Of a stretch of 64,000 nucleotides of DNA, positions 55,641 to 64,000 are shown piece after piece. The stretch covers positions 62,001-126,000 of the forward strand of contig CAMXCT020001637.1 in the NCBI GenBank assembly GCA_947184155.2, written 5' to 3'. A program made the translations under genes and the position numbers. Below the pieces are notes generated by a model that saw only the letters and a list, made by a program, of their open reading frames with translations, was not told where the DNA came from and did not search any database. The DNA comes from Cladocopium goreaui (taxonomy: Eukaryota > Sar > Dinophyceae > Suessiales > Symbiodiniaceae). The number at the start of each line of letters is the position of its first letter. Within the stretch, counting starts at the first letter, position 1.

Positions 55641-56850
55641 ATAGCATGTAACCCATGTACAGACATTGTCAGGTAGTGTCATGTGCCAAGGACATTCAAT
55701 TGGGCTTTGGCTCAAGAACGCTTGCCCTGCGCGAGTAAAACGGTGTGCTGTGCCGTTTCACACGCACATGCACAGATTGTTAAAGTAGACAAAACCACAC
55801 ATGATACACACGCACAGATGATTAAATGCACCATGGTTATGTATGCATGTACCAGGAGGGAAGAGCCTCCAGCACAGAATCTTTTTCCCATTCTTCTTTC
55901 GGATTCCATATTTTCAGAACCTTCACCTTCACCCCAATCAGACTTGTGGGAACCATCCGATTCCTCCTCACCGGGGTTTGCATAATTTGCACCAGCATCG
56001 TCAGAGCCTCACATAGCCACCATGTGGGTAGAGTTGGGGATGTGCAAGGAGGATGTGATATTGTGGAAGTGCTAGGTTTACTAGGAATCTCATGGCATGT
56101 TGTGATAACAATGGGGTGTGTGGCCTTTTGGCGGCCCTGGAGAGCAGGCTGATCATGCGACGAATCTTCCATGCCTCTGTTTTGATCACCTCACCTTGGT
56201 ACATGCCAGAAGGATGGCCCTAAGACTCAAAAACGGAAATGATACTCACAGAGTAATGATGCCCTATGACTCTTTATGACTCTTTGTGCACAAGAAGACA
56301 ACCTTAGACCTTAACCCCTGATATATAGGTCTCTACTAACCCAAGTGACTCTTTGGAATTGGCTTACCCCGTGGGCGAGCCCAATGCATGAAGCGCGACA
56401 CCAGGTCATACACCAGATCGACACTGGGCCTGGTACCTTGGAGGCGCCTCTGGGAAGCATGGCACTGAAAGGGTAATTACCAGGCTACAGAAGCTTTCTC
56501 ACCATTTACACAATCGCAGGGTTCATTTTGTGGCAACTTTCCAGGGGTAAAACACCTAGTTTAGGGCTAAGTAGCTAGCTAGGAGTAGAGATGGCATGTC
56601 ATGTAAGACACTTGACGTGACCGCAGCCCCTTTTGGCACATCCGTGCTACTCGAGGAAAAGTGAGGTGACCGAGTCAACTGCGCTGTGTTGTCACCAACT
56701 GTTTTTGAGCCCAATACGCACCCACCGTGTAACTTTACTGTTTGCATGGTAGCGGAGCTGCGAGAGTAGACCCTCCGCTCCAAGGTTCTGTGCGGGTCGA
56801 TCCGCCGGCCAAGGCCGAGATCGACATCGCCAATCTCAGCAGGTAGCCCC
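55641..56850. other. Rest of Copia-2 LTR and unassigned sequence
   Basis: No gene is visible. The LTR of Copia-2 should occupy the first few hundred bases and a 5' LTR of Copia-3 may occupy the last part, but I found no repeat pair to define either. TTTGGCTCAAG at 55706-55716 equals the last 11 bases of the dinoflagellate spliced leader. Confidence 0.4.
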
Positions 56851-56852
56851 GC

Positions 56853-57956
56853 GTGCCAAGGCACGTGGTAAACCCCAACAACACGACCTCCTCAGGACAG
56901 GGTCACTCAGATCCGTGGAATAGATCCTCCAGTTGGTGGGATCGAAGCTGGCAAAGCCAAGACCAGTGGTCCGACCGCTCTTGGCAAGACAACAGGGATT
57001 GGGAGAACCGAGCCCGATCTACGCAGCCGACATCCTCTACGGAGACAAGTGGCTGGAACCGTTGTTCCCGAGCGTCCTCTGCCGCCACCTGGCAGGAAGA
57101 GGCAGCCCGGTCAACCCGAACTCCAAGGAGAGATAGCCGATTCACTCAGGACAGGAATCGCCGTGGACATCGACCCGTTGCAGCGACACAGCGCCGGATC
57201 GATCGAGGACAAGACCGCCGAAAACAGGCTGAGCAAGCAGCCCAACAGGCGCAAGCAGCGACTCAGACAGAGCCGCAGCAAGGAGAAATCGGGCCTCCCG
57301 AGCCAAGTAGACACCCACGGGTGACTACTGGTGAGAGGAGAGTGCGGTCAGCCCCGCCCCCAGAAGAGGCTGAAGCGAGCCTGGTTCCTCAGCAGGCCAG
57401 GCAACCAGAGCCGATTCCAGAAGAAGAACTGGAAGAGGTCCTAGAGGAGGAGCAACCGTCTTCTTCCTCCGTTCGGGTGCCCACTCCTCCAAGGGTACCG
57501 GACGAGCACTACATCAGCGAAGCCCGGCGCATTCTGGACCAGCCTCAGCCGGAGGTTCCAGAAGAGATCGCAGCCGCGGCAGCTGACGCGCCAGAAGAAG
57601 AGTCTGGCAACGAGACAGAAGTTGAGTGGGGAGGTTCGCTCACGAGCTATATAGCAGCTACGAGGTGTGCGAGATCCCTGACCTGGAAACCGCCAGGCAA
57701 GAAGCAGAAGCTGTAGCAGCCCAGACCAAGTGGCTGGAGCAGCGTCGTCTCCAAGCACCCCCACTGTACGCAGCGGGAGTTGCGGGGAGCACCGCACGGT
57801 CCTCCGCCGACAGCAAAGGCCCAGCAGTTGAGGCCGAGCTGAACAAGGCATTGGACTTGTGCGAGCGAATTCAAGGGGCTTTGAGCCAATCAAGCCAACA
57901 ACCAAAACCACCATCGACCACGGAGGTCGTGGACGAAAGGCCCGAAGAAGAAAGCG
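56853..57956 (+). pseudogene. Copia-3 N-terminal gag region
   Basis: An open frame 56853-57716 begins at a GTG (no ATG near) and reads Trp/Ser/Arg-rich (SSWWDRSWQSQDQWSDRSW), then Gln/Glu-rich sequence. After a frame change near 57650 the reading continues as SSYEVCEIPDLETARQEAEA and TTEVVDERPEEESDD into the gag start at 57957. A Trp-rich N-terminus is common in these elements. Confidence 0.5.
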
Positions 57957-59045
57957 ATGACAGATCCACAACAGGTCATCGGCGAGATGCAGCTGCGGAT
58001 GGATGCTCTAGCGAGTCAGATGCAAGCGTTGAATATCGCTCATCAGAGCCAAGTGCAGCAGAACGCCCAGCTGCAGCAGGAAAAGCAAGAGCTGGACCAA
58101 CGCCTGACCGGCGTCATGGCACTATTGCAGCAATCCTTGCAGCAGACCGCGAACGTAGGCGGCGCCCAAGGGCAAGTTCCCCCGCTCCAGAGCGCGGGAA
58201 CACCCGCCGGAAGCAGTAAGCCTGTCAATCATATTGACGTGCTCAAGTCTATGAAACAGCCTCAATCCTTAAAGGATCGAGACCAATGGGAACGGTTCAG
58301 TTTCCAAGTAGAAACATACTTGGCTTTGCTGGACGAAAACTTTCCAGCAGACTTGGACAATGCACGCAAGCTCACCAATTTTGTAGATCCAGTCGATATG
58401 CCTGACGAAGCCAAATCCCGAGGGAGGCAATTGTTTGCAATGCTGAACTCGTGGACCCAAGAATCAGCAGTGGCAAGTAAGATTGCCCGTGGCATTCGAG
58501 ACCAAAATGGTTTTGAGTTTTGGAGACTGTTGTGGCGTGAAATGGCCCCAGACAACCACTCCAAGAGTTTGGTCTGGCGGCGCTCGTTGCTCAGTCCCAA
58601 GTTTCCTGCAAAGGAAGCCGAGTTCTCAGCGGCACTCCAAGAGTGGGAAGCTGACCGTGACAAGTATGAGGCCGAATATGGTCCCAGTAAGGCCACCAGT
58701 GACGAAGACAAAAGAGCTGTGGTCCTTACTGAGGCGCCAACCGCCCTGAAACAACACCTTTCCATACACATTGGAACCCTTTCCACGTATCAGTCTGTGC
58801 GTGAAGTGGTGGTGTCCTATCTGCAAGCAAAGCAGGTCTGGAGGCCATCAGCCGCGTATGCGGGAGTCACCGCACGCACAAGAGATCCAGATGCCATGGA
58901 CATCAGCCTTGTTGGTGATGATGGCAAAGGAAAGGACAATAAGAATGGCAAAGGAAAAGAGGCCAAAGGAAAAGGAAAGGACAGCCACAGCAACAAAGGA
59001 GAAGGATCGTTGCGCCATATGCTGGAAAACCGGCCATACCACTGA
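57957..59045 (+). CDS. Copia-3 gag core
   Basis: An intact 362-codon ORF from ATG 57957. It starts with a coiled coil (MQLRMDALASQMQALN), then the gag core (DRDQWERFSFQVETYLALLD, ESAVASKIARGIRDQNGFEF, SVREVVVSYLQAKQVW), and ends in a Lys/Gly-rich basic stretch. The zinc knuckle that should follow is in another frame, so the ORF ends at a stop at 59043-59045. Gag would form the virus-like particle and bind RNA. Confidence 0.75.
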   Translation: MTDPQQVIGEMQLRMDALASQMQALNIAHQSQVQQNAQLQQEKQELDQRLTGVMALLQQSLQQTANVGGAQGQVPPLQSAGTPAGSSKPVNHIDVLKSMKQPQSLKDRDQWERFSFQVETYLALLDENFPADLDNARKLTNFVDPVDMPDEAKSRGRQLFAMLNSWTQESAVASKIARGIRDQNGFEFWRLLWREMAPDNHSKSLVWRRSLLSPKFPAKEAEFSAALQEWEADRDKYEAEYGPSKATSDEDKRAVVLTEAPTALKQHLSIHIGTLSTYQSVREVVVSYLQAKQVWRPSAAYAGVTARTRDPDAMDISLVGDDGKGKDNKNGKGKEAKGKGKDSHSNKGEGSLRHMLENRPYH

Positions 59046-59952
59046 GAAGTGTTGGTTCAACTCAAAAGGCCAACCAAAGGGGAAGGGCAATAAAGGAGTT
59101 GCAGGTATCACTGAAGACAATACGTCAGTGGTCTCTGCAGGGCCATCTGCATCTCAAGTTGGTCGTCAAAGTATAATCACCCTTCCATCCACGACCACAT
59201 CCAACAAAGGGAAGAACGTTGGAATGATCGGGGAACACCGACTTCTCATGGTTAAGGCCACCAGCAGCGGGCAACACCGCCATGTCTCACCAAAAGCCAT
59301 TTTGGCCATACCAGAAGCCTCCACCTTTACTGGCAATGCCATTTTGGCAAAGGAATCTCTTGTAGCCAAGTTGGAAGCAAATTTGCCTACCAAGATCAAC
59401 CTGGATGGCACGACCCTGATCCCAACACCAATTGCTAAGGTGTTTGTGGTGAAAGGCAAGAAGGGTGCCACACGAAAGTATGCAACACCAGGGTCACAGT
59501 ATCCTGACTACACGTTTAGGTCAACGTGGCAGTGGAATGGAGAGTCCAACGCCTGGGATTGCAAGGAGTTCAGAAAGAAATGGCAGCTCCTGCATGAGCC
59601 ACGCGAGACCTTTCAAGGCACCAGGGTATGGGCACTTCAAGTCTTCCAAAGAAGTGACACTGCACGAGTGGCCAAGGTTGCCAGCAGAGGCACACTGCTG
59701 GTGGACACAGGAGCTTGTTCTTCGGTCTGCAGACCTGAGGCTTTTCCAAGTGCTCTCTTGGACCCCAACGCCGTTGAGGAACTGTACACGGTGGATGACA
59801 CTCCACTGAAGGCGTGCGGGGAAATCCGCCCTCAGCTCAGGCTTGGAGACAAGCTCAAAGAAGAAGCTCAAGTCACCTTTCAGGTGGTTGATGAACGAAA
59901 ACGTCCTGTCAGTCAACAGGGCATTGGACATGGGAGCCAGTGTCCACTTTGA
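58980..59952 (+). pseudogene. Copia-3 zinc knuckle and protease
   Basis: In the +1 frame relative to gag (open from 58771), CAICWKTGHTTEKC is a canonical CCHC knuckle with x2-x4-x4 spacing. IGEHRLLMVKA and LLVDTGACSSVCRPEAFP follow, the latter holding the DTG active site of the aspartic protease near 59703. The frame shifts again at about 59900. The overlap could be a programmed frameshift or a one-base mutation; as other breaks are present I favour mutation. Confidence 0.7.
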
Positions 59953-60950
59953 AAGTGACAACTGCTACATCCAATGGGCAGATGGCAGAAAAGCCACGTT
60001 TGCCAGGCAGGGCAAACAATTTCTCCTTCCTTTTGAAGAGTTGGAGCAACCTACCACCAGATATGGCAAGGTGGCAGCCATCGACGAAGCAGATGAAGAT
60101 GCAATGGCAGTTCAAGCCTATGCCATGCAAGAGGATAAAGAAGCCGAGGCAGTGCAAGAATATGCCAGGCGCGAAGAAGAAGTGAGAAAGGCCAAGGAGC
60201 TTCTGGAACAAGACCCCGGTCTCTGGCAGACCTGGAGGAGGAAGCGGAACCCCCGCCACCTGTGGAGCCAGAGGGGTTGTCACAACCTATAAGCCCCACT
60301 GAGGCGCAGGTGGAATCCCACCGCCTTACACACCTGCCGTTTCAACCATGGTGTGAAGAGTGCGTGTCGGGTAAGGCCAAGCAAGATTGGCATAGGAGGG
60401 ATCAACCCTCAGCACGTGAGGGAACAGGCCGCTGGCACTTCAACTTCCCAACAAGTCAAGCGAAGTAGCCCAGCCCAGGTACTGTCTACAGAATGTGGAC
60501 CTCTACCTGAAGAACCTTGGGTACAACAAAGTCATTCTACAGCATGATGGCGAGCCCTCAATCAGAGCACTGGCTGAGTCAATCCAAAGACATGTTGGAT
60601 CCTCTGTGCGGGAGTCTCCGCCCAAGCAGCACCAGTCACAAGGAGCTGTGGAATCCATGAGTGGGTTTGTAGCAAGCCAAATCCGAGCTTTGTGGCTCGA
60701 CGTCAGGAAGCGGTATCCTTCCTTGGACGTGTCCAGCAACTTGACACCGTGGCTTGTGCACCACGCGGCATGGCTGATAGCACGTTTCCATGTGAGAGGA
60801 AAAGATGGGCTCACGCCCTACCGCCTGACAACTGGCAGCGACTACTCACACCCAGTCGCCATGCATGCTAGGCGAAGTAGTTCTAGGAAAAGTACCGACC
60901 GCCAGGGGCAAGATGCAGCGAAGGTGGATCAAAGGCATATGGCTAGGTAA
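59843..60950 (+). pseudogene. Copia-3 integrase, with deletion
   Basis: After a linker (VHFESDNCYIQWADGRKATF), HRLTHLPFQPWCEECVSGK is the integrase zinc motif. The core then breaks off at about 60455 and resumes as YLKNLGYNKVILQHDGEPSI with the second catalytic Asp. The stretch that normally holds the first Asp is gone. HQSQGAVESMSGFV gives the catalytic Glu; WLVHHAAWLIARFHVRGKDG and GLTPYR form the usual end. Frames change at least twice. Confidence 0.75.
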
Positions 60951-62769
60951 GCTGGACAGAGACGATAGCAATGTGCTCGGCACGTCGTCTGGGGCAATCG
61001 CCGTGAGATCGGTGAGAAGACTGCCAAAGGAGTCGCAGACCAGTCAAGAGTTGATGAACGACATGAAAGGAATTCCTTGGCAACCCCGCGACGGGATGAG
61101 GCACAAGATCAACAGAGAGTTGTCACAGCCAGTGGCACTCCCAGCGCCAGCCGCAGCGGGTCCCACCGCGCTGGCATCAGAGCCCCCGGAGAAAGAACAT
61201 CCGACACTGGCAGAAGATGGTCAAAATGTTGACCAGGATGGGTTAGTCGTGCAAGCCGCAGCCCAGCTGGAAGACCTACTTGGCGACCAAGCCGAGGACT
61301 TCCCAGCGGGTATCCCCCCGGACGACGACGACGCGCTAAGCTGCGTGCCCACCACGCCAGCAAGATCTGAAGCTGCAGATCCTACGCCGGCCCAAGGCCG
61401 AGCGGGCAGCCTCCGCCCTTCCGAGGTGCGGGATGGTCATCGTCGCTTCAAAGCCTTCCGGACGAACCGATGAGTCCGAGCGGACTTGGTCAAGGAGGAA
61501 AGCGAGTAAGAGATGATCAGGCAGCGCTTGCACCGGGACAAGCCGAAGCCAAGCAGTCCAGGCAAGCAGGTGTCTTGCAGCATTTGACAAATCACGAGAT
61601 CTGGTCCCACATCCCAGAATGGGCCAACTCCGAAGACAAGAGCAATCCAATGGCTTTGCAAAGGATAGCCACAATGTGACGGATTTCGTCGACCAATTGC
61701 TCGACCCAGAGGAGGTTACCAAAGCGCGAAAAGTCTAACTTCAAAAGCTTTGGGAGCGAGGTGCCTTCACACCCGTGCACCGCCAAGAAATCCCAAAAGG
61801 TTCACAAATCTTCTCACACAAATGGGTTGACAAATCTTCTCACACAAGTGGGTTGACAAGTGTTCCAAAGGAGCATACAAGTCACGCTTCACATGCGCTG
61901 CTCGCTACACGGCAAGCGAGGAGGAGGGATTGGACGTGTTCGTTCCAACTCCAACCCCAGAAGCGCACAATCTTCTGGAAGTCTATGCTCTGACAAAGGG
62001 TTAGTACACCCGAAGTCTGGACATCGTCGCAGCCTTCTTGATTGGTGCTGACCGAGGAGCCAGCGAAGGGAAGCATGTCTACATGCGTGTGCCAGTTGAA
62101 TGGCACGACATCTTCCTTGAGTGGCTAGAAACTCGCAGCCCCGAATTGAAGGATTGGTACAAGGATTCGTTCAAAGAACTTTTCTTCAGGTTGGATGGAA
62201 ACCTGTACGGCAGAAGGACAGCCGGATCCGTCTATAGGAATGAGCTGGAGGAAATCCTCTGCTCAAGGGTTGATCCACAGCGGTATGCTTTCACTCGAGG
62301 TGAGAAAGATCCGTGTGTCTTCCGTTGTGACAAGTCAGGGGTCATCCTGATCTACCACATAGACGACATCCGTATGGCTGGACCGAAAGAAGCTGTAAAT
62401 CACTTGGTTGAAGTCGAAATGCCGAAACACTGCGAGGTCCAAGCAGGAGAGCTCGAAAGCGAGGGAATAGCTGTTGAGTATCTGGGTCGCACCAAGGTAC
62501 GAACCAAAGACGCTATCATCACGATACCAGATGAGAAGCACATCAAAGCTGTCATTGCTGCTGCGGGAATCTCCACCAGAGACCGCAGTGAGGTTCCTTC
62601 CAAACAACTGAACCTCTTAGAAACGGAGCCTCTTGGCGAGGCAGATGCCAAGCTTTATCGCTCGGCAGTGGGATCAGCGATCTACCTGTCGCTGGACAGG
62701 AGGGAGATCCAGTACGCGGTGAAAGAAGCAGCGCGACACATGTCGCAACCGCGAAAATGTGACACTTAG
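60865..62769 (+). pseudogene. Copia-3 reverse transcriptase, truncated
   Basis: After the integrase tail (RRWIKGIWLGKLDRDDSNVL) and an acidic linker, the reverse transcriptase begins near 61740 with IFSHKWVD, where a 27-bp direct duplication (about 61804-61857) and frameshifts break it. A TAG lies at about 61999. The frame 62038-62769 holds FFRLDGNLYGRRTAGSVY, the active-site motif as YHIDDI and AKLYRSAVGSAIYLSLDRRE, then stops. RNase H is absent. Confidence 0.75.
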
Positions 62770-63180
62770 ATGTGCTGCGTGCTTGCTAATGACTTAGGGT
62801 CTTTCACTTGCTACTATATACGTACTAAGTTGCTGCTAAGTAGTTGTGGCACTTAGCATGCTTATGTAAAAGTTAGCTAATTATGTTAAAGGTTCCTAAT
62901 TTTTCTAAATGGATAACCATCCATGAGCTAAAAGCTAATTTTTAGCTAGTTTTGAAAATCTTGAAACATATTTTTCCCAACCATTTCCAACAGATGTAGA
63001 AGCAAACAAATACATTGGGAAAAGACATGTGATGCATCCCCACCCAGGGCAAGCTTGCATTTCTGCACTGAAAAAAATGTGAGAAGCCATTGTGAACTTT
63101 GGAAATTTACAAGCTTTTTTTTTGCAAGAAACAATTGTCATGATGACTAAATAGCATGCTGTCGTGCTGATGCTGTCATG
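62770..63180. other. No gene seen
   Basis: AT-rich sequence with several short AGCTAAT-like motifs and poly-T. It follows the truncated end of Copia-3 directly. Confidence 0.5.
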
Positions 63181-63960
63181 GGCACCCATGCAATGCCATG
63201 TCAAACCATCAAATGTTGGAATTCATGTTAGAGCACCCAGTCCTGCCATGTCTTGAGGCTATTTATAAAGAGCACTTAGTGCTGCCATGTCTTGCAGGTT
63301 ATGAGCACCCAGTGCTGTCATGTCTAGCATGTTAGAGCAAAAACAATGCTGTATGTTAGAGAACCCAATGCTGCCATTATATATATATATGCAATATATA
63401 TATATATATGCAATATATATATATATACAATATATATATACAATATATATATATATATTAGAGCACCCAGTGCTGCCATGTTAGAGCACCCAGTGCTGCC
63501 ATCATGTCTTGCATAAAGGGCACCCATGCAGTGATGCCATGCCTTGCATGTTAGAGCACCCAGTGCTGCCATGCTTTGCATGTTAGAGCATCCAATTCTG
63601 TTTGCAAACTCTTTGAGCATTTGTGCTATATATATGTCACTTTTGTTTTCTGCTGTTTGCAAGGAGCACATAGTGCTGGCAATGTGTACCATATAGCACC
63701 TTTTAGTGCTTTCATGCCTGTGCCAATATGAAGCACCCAGTGCTGCCTCCCAAGCCCTTGTGAAACTCAGCTTGTGCTTGTGTTGCATGTGGCATGCTTG
63801 TCCAAGAGCATGCATGGGAAAAGCATATGCAAAGCATTGCATGCATCACAGCAGAACCTTTGGACACAATTCAGCACCAAGCAGGCATTGAAACTGCTTT
63901 TTCACAGTTTGCACAGACATATAGCTGCCTTACAAATTTCTTAAGCCCTCAAGATGGATG
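63180..63960. repeat. Degenerate 23-bp repeat with TA tracts
   Basis: At least ten variants of TTAGAGCACCCAGTGCTGCC occur, some with intervening unrelated bases, interrupted by (TA)n tracts at 63378-63458. The unit contains the near-palindrome CAGTGCTG. No coding signal. Confidence 0.85.
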
Positions 63961-64000
63961 CTGCCTTGGTGAAGCAGGTCACTGCCTTGAAGGATGACCC

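Larger units (their letters stand above)
56853..62769 (+). mobile_element. Copia-3: 3'-truncated copia retrotransposon
   Basis: Plus-strand remains in the order gag, zinc knuckle, protease, integrase, reverse transcriptase. The sequence stops in the reverse transcriptase C-terminal part at 62769, with no RNase H or 3' LTR afterwards. It differs from Copia-1: it has a CCHC knuckle, no methyltransferase-like domain and a different integrase. Several frameshifts and one large integrase deletion make it defective. Confidence 0.8.

Noticed and set aside
56700-56713. Possible Copia-3 primer-binding site (GTTTTTGAGCCCA)
   Set aside because: It resembles the Copia-1 PBS at 10 or 11 of 13 positions but is not preceded by a recognisable LTR end.
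56785-56810. tRNA T-arm-like sequence (GCGGGTCGATCCGC)
   Set aside because: The loop is one base short and no acceptor, D or anticodon arm fits upstream.

Overview
The window looks like nuclear DNA of a dinoflagellate, probably from the Symbiodiniaceae, Suessiales or Prorocentrum side of the group. This is an inference. It rests on genes split into many short exons with both GT-AG and GC-AG introns, on protein families I know only from dinoflagellate genomes, on Ty1/copia retrotransposons of dinoflagellate type, and on very heavy minisatellite load. I saw no rRNA, tRNA, CRISPR array or bacterial operon. All exon limits were read by eye and are approximate unless a splice frame is stated.

Layout. 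1-1660: no gene recognised. 1661-10790: a repeat district of GCAAAGCC-type arrays, CAA tracts, a 44-bp minisatellite and a palindromic array, interrupted at about 5740-9030 by an AT-rich insert. The insert carries a broken Maverick/Polinton-type integrase, a broken HNH-like protein and one intact small zinc-finger ORF. 12081-15413: a plus-strand gene of at least seven exons (gene A) with motifs resembling a degenerate cytosine-C5 methyltransferase fold. About 17950-27360: a second plus-strand gene or gene cluster (gene B) with a Trp-rich segment, 19-residue repeats, a conserved YEDWL-type domain, Lys-rich and coiled-coil exons, and a transposase-like C-terminal half. 28000-36800: unrecognised exons, one exon present three times, a small MITE and dispersed repeats. 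38158-51225 on the minus strand: gene C, a relative of the gene B transposase-like half, cut inside an exon by a 6.15-kb LTR retrotransposon (Copia-1, 39219-45369). 51410-53660: heptamer and ~165-bp repeats. 53850-56000: 3' half of a second copia element (Copia-2). 56850-62769: a third, 3'-truncated copia element (Copia-3). 63100-63960: degenerate 23-bp repeats with TA tracts.

A compound repeat cassette occurs five times (13511, 23851, 33890, 34668 and 47456). Each copy has a conserved left end with a CACCTG palindrome or splice-donor-like sequence, a CTC-rich tract, a 41-bp repeat, a 12-bp repeat, and a conserved right end. Three copies lie within introns of genes A, B and C.

The most interesting points are: the copia element with an internally inverted gag, inserted into gene C; its primer-binding site matching the anticodon arm of initiator tRNA-Met; a methyltransferase-like domain shared between that element's polyprotein and gene A; the AT-rich virus/Polinton-like insert inside a palindromic array; and the five-copy cassette.
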